NCBI GenBank assembly: GCA_021414245.1
Contig: JAIOOU010000014.1
Span: 1-53,359, forward strand
Source of the DNA: Chloroflexota bacterium
GTDB taxonomy: Bacteria; Chloroflexota; Anaerolineae; Anaerolineales; Villigracilaceae
Length of the DNA stretch: 53,359 nucleotides
Direction of reading: 5' to 3'
Shown in pieces: positions 18,419 to 24,303 of the stretch. Under the pieces are notes generated by a model. The model was not told where the DNA came from. It worked only from the letters and a program-made list of their open reading frames with translations, and ran no database searches. The translations under genes and the position numbers were made by a program. The first letter of the stretch is position 1. Each line of letters starts with the position of its first letter.

Positions 18419-18671
18419 ATATTCCCAGCCGTCCTTGAATTTCCTCGACAGCTGTTTTTGCTTCAGCAAGTCCCGCGCCGGTGTTCTGACGGTAGACCTT
18501 GATCGCCTCGATCACCTGGCCTTGCTTAAGGTGCTCTACGATCGTTGGGTCATCGGTCAGATGGATTTCGGGGATGAATTCGATATTCAGTTTCTCGTAC
18601 AGGAACTTTACCATGCCTTCCAGCTTGATCACCCGTGCCCGCAGGGCGGCAACATCGACTTCTGATACCAT
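18417..18671 (-). CDS. small protein resembling the ribosomal L7/L12 C-terminal domain
   Basis: 84 residues. Residues 1-35 form a predicted helix or coiled coil (ALRARVIKLEGMVKFLYEKL). The second half, VIEAIKVYRQNTGAGLAEAK then TAVEEIQGRL, follows the bL12 C-terminal pattern, which recruits GTPase factors to the ribosome. It is much too short for bL12 and lacks its N-terminal dimer domain, so it is not rplL. Such stand-alone domains occur in several phyla with unknown role. AAGGAGAAAACACC precedes the ATG. Confidence 0.8.
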   Translation of the reverse strand: MVSEVDVAALRARVIKLEGMVKFLYEKLNIEFIPEIHLTDDPTIVEHLKQGQVIEAIKVYRQNTGAGLAEAKTAVEEIQGRLGI

Positions 18672-18769
18672 GGTGTTTTCTCCTTTGGAATTTTATGCTG
18701 GGATTGTAGTACCAATTTTCCTCGGGGGTATCGTACTGTAGTACTGGCAGAAAACCGGGGCGCCTTTAT

Positions 18770-18868
18770 TTTTTTGAGTTCCACGGCCATAAGATATTCG
18801 TCATAATACCTGCCCCCGTGTTGAATGGCCTTTGGTTCGGTTCCGTAAATGTTGAAGCCGCATGCCGT
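18770..18868 (-). pseudogene. remnant of a GNAT-family acetyltransferase C-terminus
   Basis: One reading frame on the minus strand between two genes encodes CGFNIYGTEPKAIQHGGRYY then DEYLMAVELKK. That is the usual end of GNAT N-acetyltransferases (GFxxYGTEPxAI....YxDEYLM). No catalytic part is present upstream, where the lipoprotein gene lies, and no start codon fits. It is best read as a decayed gene end. Identification is from pattern memory. Confidence 0.5.
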
Positions 18869-18869
18869 T

Positions 18870-19499
18870 TTATTTCCCGCAGGTAAATCGTGCCAATGCC
18901 TCTTCAAAGATCGGTCCGGCTGTTTCAGCCTGTGGCGTATATACCTTCCAGGCAAAGACACGGTCGCCGCAGGTCCATGCGCCTGAGCCGCCAAATGGCA
19001 GAACCGGGGTGGCGGTGGATGTGATGGCCGTATACATGACGTTCATGTTCCGAACGAGTTTTACCTGCAGACTGCCTTCACGGACATCTGTATTGTCGTC
19101 GAGGATCAGGTCCAGGGCGAATTCGGGGTCCGCGGCGCCGGGAGCGAGCTGCCAGATCACTTGAATGAACAGGTTGCCGTTGAGGGCGGCGATCAGCCCC
19201 TGCCCATAACTGCTTGGGGCGGCCGGGTTCTGCTGGGCACTGACATCGAAGAAGGCCAGGTCGATCGGATGTCCGATGCAAAACTGATATTCACAAAACA
19301 AGCCGGCCAGATTAAAGGGAGTCGGCGAGGGGTAGGGTGTGGATGCGGGGAAAGGGGTGGCTGTGGGAATTGCCGCAAGAGTGCCTGCCACCGCTCGGCG
19401 AATTAGCTCACTGGGGTTGGGAGTCGCTTTCGAGGTGCAGGAGGCCAGTAGAAGCAGAATCAGGCTGGCCGTTAAGAAAAGAAGCGATTGTTTTTTCAT
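18870..19499 (-). CDS. predicted lipoprotein of unknown function
   Basis: 209 residues from ATG 19499. MKKQSLLFLTASLILLLLAS then Cys is a lipoprotein signal peptide with the modified Cys at residue 21. A Thr/Pro-rich linker (TATPFPASTPYPSPTPF) follows, then a domain with four cysteines (two in CEYQFC, then two near the end) that may form disulfides. The family is not recognised. It lies downstream of the nitrite reductase gene but a strong terminator separates them. Confidence 0.8.
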   Translation of the reverse strand: MKKQSLLFLTASLILLLLASCTSKATPNPSELIRRAVAGTLAAIPTATPFPASTPYPSPTPFNLAGLFCEYQFCIGHPIDLAFFDVSAQQNPAAPSSYGQGLIAALNGNLFIQVIWQLAPGAADPEFALDLILDDNTDVREGSLQVKLVRNMNVMYTAITSTATPVLPFGGSGAWTCGDRVFAWKVYTPQAETAGPIFEEALARFTCGK

Positions 19500-19515
19500 C
19501 TCAAAATTATAATGG

Positions 19516-19545
19516 AAAAGCCCCGTCGAATCCGACGGGGCTTTT
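19516..19545 (-). terminator. terminator after the nitrite reductase gene
   Basis: A 13-bp perfect stem, AAAAGCCCCGTCG (19516-19528) against 19533-19545, with a 4-nt loop and A/T runs on both sides. It stands 16 nt after the minus-strand nirK-like gene and would end the crp-DUF1858-nirK transcript. Confidence 0.88.
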
Positions 19546-19560
19546 GTTTGTGAATTGTTT

Positions 19561-21327
19561 CTAATGTCCGCTTCCTGCGGAGGGTGTGCCCAGGAAGATA
19601 TCGGGCGCATCCGGGCCTTCTACGATCAGATATCCGGCGAGCCCGCGTTGCAGCCTTGAGAGGGCGTGGTCCACCAAAATGTAGCGTCCCGGGACTTGAA
19701 GGTCGAACTCGACCACAGTGGCACCACCGGGAGGAACGATTGTGGTCTGCACGTCTGTAAGGGGAGCAGCGGTCAGCGAGGCCTGGTCGTACACTCTGTC
19801 GAAGATCTCACCGATCACATGGAAGGAGGAGGTCAGATTGGGTCCGCCCACTCCAAAGAAGATGCGTACGGTTTCGCCGACATTGGCTTTGAGGGGCTTT
19901 TGGGTGGTGAGGGAGCCAACTGCGCCATTGAAGACTACATATTCCGGGTCTTCGTTGAGCAGTTTGGTGATGTCGGTTGTCTGTCTGCCTTGTTCACCAA
20001 ATGCGCCTGTGGTGTAGATATCGCCCTGCATCACATAAAACTCGCGATCCACCCTGGGCAGGCCGCCTTCCGGCTCGACCAGAATGAGGCCGTACATGCC
20101 GTTGGAGATGTGATTGGCAACCATCGGGGTTGCACAATGATAAACGAAGAGTCCGGGATTAAGTGCTTTGGCAGTGAAAACACTTTCCTTGCCGGGTTCG
20201 GTCTGGGTCATGACTGCGCCGCCGCCAGGACCGGTTACGGCATGGAAATCAACCGAGTGATTCATGGTGCTGGTGGTGCTGTTCTTCATGTGGACTTCAA
20301 TGGTGTCGCCAACGCGCACACGGAAGAAAGGGCCGGGGACGGCACCGTTAAAGGTCCAGTATGTGAAGGTGGTGCCATCCGCGAGCTGGCCTTCGACTTC
20401 GACAGCTTCCAGGTCAATGCGGACGGTGGTGGGTTCGCGGACGCCAATGGGTGCGGGAAGGTCGGTTGGGTCCCGAACGATATCTGCGCCTGTGGCAGGG
20501 ACCGCTGCCGCGGCAGCCGCGGGGGCTTCACCATACGCGCCCGCAGGCAGGCTGCTAAGATATGTAACGATGGAGTTGACCTCGTCTGTGGTCAGGGTTT
20601 CTGATAAATTGGCGGGCATGACATTTGCTGCGCACGGTCCGGTGGGACAGGTGGGGGCGACGAAAGTATTCGGTTCAAGAATGGACTCGCGGATATAGTC
20701 CTCGGCGGTTTTTGCTTTTCCGGTGTACGAACCACTCTTAAAGTGCTCTTCTGCGGCAACATTCACATCGGTGAGGTTTGGAGCGATAACACCCGCTGCA
20801 TTGGGAATTCCGGCAATTGTATGGCAGCTGCCGCAGGCGCCTTTTTGAAAGGCGGCAAGAACCTGCGGGTCGCCGGAACCGGAACCCTGCGCAGCCGGCA
20901 TCGGGGATTGTGCAACATCGCTGACGACCAGGATGCCCTTCATCCCCAATTCCTTGTGATTTGCGACGCTGTCGTAATATTCCATTTGTCCGTGGGTGTT
21001 CGGAACGGTAAAAGTGACCGAGGTTTCCTCGCCCTTTTCTTTTACGATGCCCGTGCTGGCCTGAACTTCGGGGAAGGTGATATCATGCTGTCCCATTCCG
21101 CCGTTGATCAGTGTGATCGTGATCGTCTCGCCCGGCGCGGCGCTCAACGTGGGGTTGGCAATCCCGTTAATCTCGTCGCTGACGCCCAGAAAGACCAGAT
21201 TCCCGTCCTTCAGATCGGTGGTTAGGACATATTCCTTGCCGGCAATTTCGGATCTGGTTCCGGCGCAGGCTGCAATGAATACTGCTGCAATGACGGTGAG
21301 TCCCAAATAAGTGACTATTCTTTTCAT
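19561..21327 (-). CDS. nirK: cupredoxin-cytochrome c-copper nitrite reductase fusion (NirK type)
   Basis: 588 residues. Residues 1-20 are a lipoprotein signal with Cys21, so it is anchored outside the membrane. Domain 1 (30-137) is cupredoxin-like with H81, H124 and M129 but Asp119 where the copper Cys should be. Domain 2 (150-262) is cytochrome c: C165-x2-C168-H169, distal M237. Domain 3 (300-588) is NirK: type 1 copper H357, C398, H406, M411; type 2 copper H362, H397, H554; catalytic D360 and H503. NirK reduces nitrite to nitric oxide; the fused cytochrome c probably feeds electrons. The loop C398-H406 is one residue shorter than in classical NirK. Third gene of the crp operon. Confidence 0.92.
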   Translation of the reverse strand: MKRIVTYLGLTVIAAVFIAACAGTRSEIAGKEYVLTTDLKDGNLVFLGVSDEINGIANPTLSAAPGETITITLINGGMGQHDITFPEVQASTGIVKEKGEETSVTFTVPNTHGQMEYYDSVANHKELGMKGILVVSDVAQSPMPAAQGSGSGDPQVLAAFQKGACGSCHTIAGIPNAAGVIAPNLTDVNVAAEEHFKSGSYTGKAKTAEDYIRESILEPNTFVAPTCPTGPCAANVMPANLSETLTTDEVNSIVTYLSSLPAGAYGEAPAAAAAAVPATGADIVRDPTDLPAPIGVREPTTVRIDLEAVEVEGQLADGTTFTYWTFNGAVPGPFFRVRVGDTIEVHMKNSTTSTMNHSVDFHAVTGPGGGAVMTQTEPGKESVFTAKALNPGLFVYHCATPMVANHISNGMYGLILVEPEGGLPRVDREFYVMQGDIYTTGAFGEQGRQTTDITKLLNEDPEYVVFNGAVGSLTTQKPLKANVGETVRIFFGVGGPNLTSSFHVIGEIFDRVYDQASLTAAPLTDVQTTIVPPGGATVVEFDLQVPGRYILVDHALSRLQRGLAGYLIVEGPDAPDIFLGTPSAGSGH

Positions 21328-21339
21328 TTCATGCTCCTC

Positions 21340-21603
21340 TTAAAATTTTTGAACTTCAAGTTTGGCGAGATCTTCCATGAAGGCTTTCTCATCCAGATCA
21401 TAGGCAAGGATGACATCCTTAAGGGTGCAGAAACGTGCCAGGGAACAGATCGCGCAGGCTGTGCCGTGATCGATGAAGAACCTGACCGCTTGTGGAGTCG
21501 CCTGTAATAAATCCGCCGCACTGGTTTCCGAAATTGCCAAATTTTCGTTCATGATGACCACAGAATACAGCTTTTCCCCCAAATCGTCTTTGCGCTGGCG
21601 CAA
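21340..21603 (-). CDS. small DUF1858-like protein
   Basis: 87 residues from TTG 21603, which has GGAGA about 7 nt upstream inside the end of the crp gene; ATG 21552 (70 residues) lacks a ribosome site but is nearer the usual family start. The segment TSAADLLQATPQAVRFFIDH then GTACAICSLARFCTLKDVIL resembles the DUF1858/ScdA N-terminal fold (periodic Val-Leu pattern, Cys-x2-Cys, LxDv). Such domains accompany hybrid-cluster and NO-stress proteins. Lying between a Crp/Fnr regulator and NirK, a role in nitrogen-oxide handling is plausible. Confidence 0.7.
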   Translation of the reverse strand: MRQRKDDLGEKLYSVVIMNENLAISETSAADLLQATPQAVRFFIDHGTACAICSLARFCTLKDVILAYDLDEKAFMEDLAKLEVQKF

Positions 21604-21609
21604 ACAAGG

Positions 21610-22308
21610 TTATTTCTCCAAACCATCCGCAATACGAACAAGTTCGTGCGGTTTTAGGAGCGTGATCCGCTCCCGGCCGGTCTCAATAAAGCCTTTTCGT
21701 TCCCAGTCGCTGAGCAGCCGGCTGATGGTGTACAAGGTGGTCCCGGTCATTTCGGCGACATCCTGCCTGGAAAAGGTCAATTCGATGCCCGCTTCCTTCC
21801 TGGACTTGACGCCTGATTGCCCGGCCAGGCGAATCAGCGCGTTGGCCACTCTTTGCTCGACCCGTTCCGTGGCCAGTTCGCGATACCTTGCCTGCATTTC
21901 CTGAATGTAGGAGGTCATCAATGTCATTAAATCAAAAGCGATCTGTGGACTGGTTTCCAGTATTTTATGCAGGAAGCTGCTCTCAATGGCAAGCGCTGAA
22001 CTGTCCTCCATGGCCTGTGCTGTTGCGGGGTAGACAGCCTCTGCACGGACGGCTCCCAATGCGCCAAACATCTGCCAGGGATGGATGGTCCGCAGGTTTA
22101 CCTGCTGCCCGCTGGGATTGGATTGCATGAGTTTGACCTGTCCGCTGGTCAGAACATATAAATATTGTGCCGTGTCGCCTTGAAAAAAGAAGAATTCATT
22201 TTCTTCGACAGTACGGATGATGCTGTTTTTCAGGATATTCTGCAATTCATCCTCGGTTGCATTCTGAAAAACGATAACTTGCTTTAAATCCCTTGGCAAC
22301 AGGTCCAT
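21610..22308 (-). CDS. Crp/Fnr family transcriptional regulator
   Basis: 232 residues. Cyclic-nucleotide-binding-type barrel (about 10-125; ENEFFFFQGDTAQYLYVLTS, GQVKLMQ), a dimer helix, and a Crp HTH (about 170-225; TFSRQDVAEMTGTTLYTISR then LLSDWERKGFIE). There is not one Cys in the protein, so it cannot carry an FNR [4Fe-4S] cluster; sensing of NO through heme (DNR-like) or of a small molecule is possible. First gene of the operon with DUF1858 and nirK, so it probably controls them. TAAAAT lies 6 nt before the ATG with no Shine-Dalgarno. Confidence 0.92.
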   Translation of the reverse strand: MDLLPRDLKQVIVFQNATEDELQNILKNSIIRTVEENEFFFFQGDTAQYLYVLTSGQVKLMQSNPSGQQVNLRTIHPWQMFGALGAVRAEAVYPATAQAMEDSSALAIESSFLHKILETSPQIAFDLMTLMTSYIQEMQARYRELATERVEQRVANALIRLAGQSGVKSRKEAGIELTFSRQDVAEMTGTTLYTISRLLSDWERKGFIETGRERITLLKPHELVRIADGLEK

Positions 22309-22314
22309 TCTGTG

Positions 22315-22320
22315 ATTTTA
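22315..22320 (-). promoter_or_regulatory. -10 element of the crp operon, leaderless start
   Basis: On the minus strand TAAAAT is followed by exactly 6 nt and then the crp ATG (22308). No Shine-Dalgarno is present. The transcript would begin at or within a base of the start codon. No clear -35 is seen, which fits an activated promoter. Confidence 0.5.
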
Positions 22321-22382
22321 CACCAGGAAAGACCATATTCCTCCGAAATCCGGTTTTTTCCACCGCCGCAACCCGTGGAACA

Positions 22383-22396
22383 TTGCGCTGCATCAA
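22383..22396. promoter_or_regulatory. candidate FNR/DNR-type operator
   Basis: TTGCGCTGCATCAA matches 8 of 10 defined bases of the FNR consensus TTGAT-N4-ATCAA, with a perfect right half. Its centre (22389.5) is 41.5 nt before the start predicted from TATATT at 22419-22424 for the SCO1 fusion gene, the classic class II activator distance. It is about 81 nt before the predicted leaderless crp start. It lies in the divergent gap beside a Crp/Fnr gene. Confidence 0.45.
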
Positions 22397-22418
22397 AGAA
22401 GGAAATGGGCGCTTTTAG

Positions 22419-22424
22419 TATATT
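22419..22424 (+). promoter_or_regulatory. -10 element for the SCO1-cytochrome c gene
   Basis: TATATT within an AT-rich stretch, 34 nt before the ATG at 22458. No good -35 hexamer lies 17 nt upstream; instead the FNR-like box occupies the -41.5 region. This fits activator dependence. Confidence 0.4.
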
Positions 22425-22457
22425 GAATATTATTCGTAACCTGAAAAGAGGAATTTA

Positions 22458-23525
22458 ATGAAAAAGGCCTATGTAATATTGATTGGTATTTTCCTGCTGA
22501 CTGCCCTTGGCATTTTTGGCCTTCCGCTTTTTAAATCGCAGCAATTCCACGGTTCAGTGTTGCAGGAACCAAAACTGGCAGCCGAGATCGTATTGCGTTC
22601 GGCCGCCGGCCCGGTCCGGCTGAGCGATTATCGGGGCAGGATTGCCTTGTTATATTTTGGATATACATCCTGTCCCGATATTTGTCCGGCCTCATTGGCA
22701 AATTTGAAACTGGCGCTGGGCAACCTGTCACCCGAAGAATCTGCCCAGGTGCAGGTCATTTTTGTTTCGGTGGATCCCGGCCGGGATACCCCAGAAAAAC
22801 TGGGTCAGTATATCCGTTTGTTTGATGATGGGTTTATCGGGGCCACCGGAACCCGGGACGAAATTGATCTGATTACCAGTGCCTTTAATGTATACTATAA
22901 AATCAATCCTCCAGAATCAAATAATAATGATTATACGGTGGACCATTCGGGATTCATTACCGTGATCGACCGTGATGGTTATGTCATCATGAGCTGGCCG
23001 CACGGCACCCCGCCGGCGGATATGAGTGCCGACCTCAGATACCTGCTCAAGAACGGCATGCCGATCAGTGCGCAAATCCTGGCGGGCCCGACCTATACTC
23101 CGGTGGTATGTGCAGTGACTCTCGCCCCGGCGCATGTACAAGGCGGCGAGTGGCTGTATCAACATCACTGCGCGCAGTGCCATGGAGCCGATCTGGCCGG
23201 GAATTCCGCCTGGCAAACTGAATTAGTGGATGGGTCACACCTGCCTCCACCGCTCAACGGCGACGGCAAAGCCTGGCAGTATTCCGAACAGGATCTTATC
23301 AGGATCATCAAGGAAGGCCGTAATCTGGAAAAGCCCATTCATATGCCTGCCTTCAAAAATACGCTGGCGGATTGGGAGATCAGTTTTGTCCTGACCTATT
23401 TGAAAAGCAATTGGGACATCAATCAGCGCAACTATCAGCACGGATTCATGACGCTGACCCCCCAGGCGACTCCAACCTTGAGTGCGACTCCTTCCCCGAC
23501 CGTAACTGGCACGCTGCTTCCGTAA
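22458..23525 (+). CDS. SCO1/SenC copper chaperone fused to cytochrome c
   Basis: 355 residues. N-terminal membrane anchor (5-25), then a SCO domain with the copper site C72-PDI-C76 and H163 (VDHSGFITVI) in a thioredoxin fold. Cytochrome c follows: C238-AQ-C241-H242, with M296 (HMPAF) as likely axial ligand. A Thr/Pro-rich tail ends the protein. SCO proteins insert copper into CuA sites of cytochrome oxidase and sometimes other copper enzymes. Divergent from the crp-nirK operon and before copper genes, so copper delivery to NirK or to an oxidase is inferred. GAGGAA precedes the ATG. Confidence 0.92.
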   Translation: MKKAYVILIGIFLLTALGIFGLPLFKSQQFHGSVLQEPKLAAEIVLRSAAGPVRLSDYRGRIALLYFGYTSCPDICPASLANLKLALGNLSPEESAQVQVIFVSVDPGRDTPEKLGQYIRLFDDGFIGATGTRDEIDLITSAFNVYYKINPPESNNNDYTVDHSGFITVIDRDGYVIMSWPHGTPPADMSADLRYLLKNGMPISAQILAGPTYTPVVCAVTLAPAHVQGGEWLYQHHCAQCHGADLAGNSAWQTELVDGSHLPPPLNGDGKAWQYSEQDLIRIIKEGRNLEKPIHMPAFKNTLADWEISFVLTYLKSNWDINQRNYQHGFMTLTPQATPTLSATPSPTVTGTLLP

Positions 23526-23591
23526 AATTTCCCCGCCGAGAGGGGTCGAACAGAGCAGGGAAAACGACGCATATTAAGGTGATTTTCTTCC

Positions 23592-23621
23592 TTGACGGGG
23601 GAGTGCTTCCAAGTTTATCAT
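23592..23621 (+). promoter_or_regulatory. promoter of the csoR copper operon
   Basis: TTGACG at 23592-23597 and TATCAT at 23616-23621 with an 18-nt spacer; each differs from consensus by one base. The predicted start falls inside the adjacent palindromic operator, so repressor binding would block initiation. Confidence 0.65.
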
Positions 23622-23626
23622 TGCCA

Positions 23627-23650
23627 TACCCGACCCCCCTGGGGGGGGTA
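23627..23650. promoter_or_regulatory. CsoR-type operator
   Basis: A 24-nt GC-rich interrupted palindrome with outer arms TACCC and GGGTA and a run of C then G around a central T. CsoR/RcnR-family repressors bind such G-tract sites. It lies 41 nt before csoR and directly after a -10 element, so copper-relieved autorepression of csoR-copZ-copA is a strong inference. Confidence 0.7.
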
Positions 23651-23691
23651 AGAGAATTGGATGATGCCTTATCTGGAAGGTGGAGGTAACC

Positions 23692-23961
23692 ATGGAAAAC
23701 GATAGCACGATTCGAAGACTGAAGACCGTGGAAGGCCACCTGCGTGGTGTGATTCGCATGGTGGAGGAGGAGGCGTATTGCATTGACGTGATCCGTCAAA
23801 TCCAGGCTGTCGAAGCGGCCTTGAATAAGGTCAGTTCGCGTATTTTGGAGGACCACCTGAATTCCTGTGTGATCACCGCGATTCAGGGAAATGACAAAAA
23901 GGAACGCGAGCGCGTGCTCAAGGAAATCACGGAAGTTTTTGAAATGTCCACCAAGGTTTAA
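23692..23961 (+). CDS. csoR: CsoR-family copper-sensing repressor
   Basis: 89 residues from ATG 23692, with GGAGG close upstream. The all-helical DUF156 fold is seen in TIRRLKTVEGHLRGVIRMVE and IDVIRQIQAVEAALNKVSSR. The Cu(I) ligand set C30, H55, C59 is complete, which favours copper over nickel/cobalt (RcnR) or sulfide sensing. Copper binding releases DNA. It heads the operon with copZ, copA and probably further genes to 28784. Confidence 0.93.
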   Translation: MENDSTIRRLKTVEGHLRGVIRMVEEEAYCIDVIRQIQAVEAALNKVSSRILEDHLNSCVITAIQGNDKKERERVLKEITEVFEMSTKV

Positions 23962-24034
23962 AGCTTCGCCGGGTGACATTCCTCCCGGCTGCCCCCAAAA
24001 ATACAATCTTATTAAATCAAGGAGAAATCAAATC

Positions 24035-24253
24035 ATGACCACAGTAACTTATACCGTCCCCGCAATTTCCTGCGGACATTGCACCCATACGATCGAGACT
24101 GAAGTTGGGGAGCTCCTGGGCGTTCAATCCGTCAAGGCGGATGAGGCCTCCAAGAAGGTGGAGATCACATTTGACGCCCCGGCAAATGAAACCGTCATTA
24201 AGGCTTTGCTGGCTGAGATCAATTACCCGGCCGAGGGCCTGATCACCTTGTAA
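24035..24253 (+). CDS. copZ: copper chaperone, HMA domain (CopZ-like)
   Basis: 72 residues from ATG 24035 after AAGGAGAAATCAAATC. One HMA fold: YTVPAISCGHCTHTIETEVG has the C-x2-C metal site (C13, C16), with His between as in CGHC chaperones. It ferries Cu(I) in the cytoplasm to CopA or CsoR. Between csoR and copA, the usual order. Confidence 0.93.
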   Translation: MTTVTYTVPAISCGHCTHTIETEVGELLGVQSVKADEASKKVEITFDAPANETVIKALLAEINYPAEGLITL

Positions 24254-24260
24254 GTATTCA

Positions 24261-24285
24261 CAGGCCGGGTCGAAAGCCCGACCTG
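24261..24285 (+). promoter_or_regulatory. hairpin between copZ and copA
   Basis: CAGGCCGGG (24261-24269) pairs with CCCGACCTG (24277-24285) with one mismatch. There is no T-run, so it is not a full terminator. It could be a processing or stabilising element giving more CopZ than CopA. Confidence 0.35.
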
Positions 24286-24303
24286 TTCTCTGGATGGTGA
24301 AAA

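Noticed and set aside
21610-22308. Iron-sulfur FNR identity for the Crp/Fnr protein
   Set aside because: The protein has no cysteine, so it cannot bind the FNR cluster.
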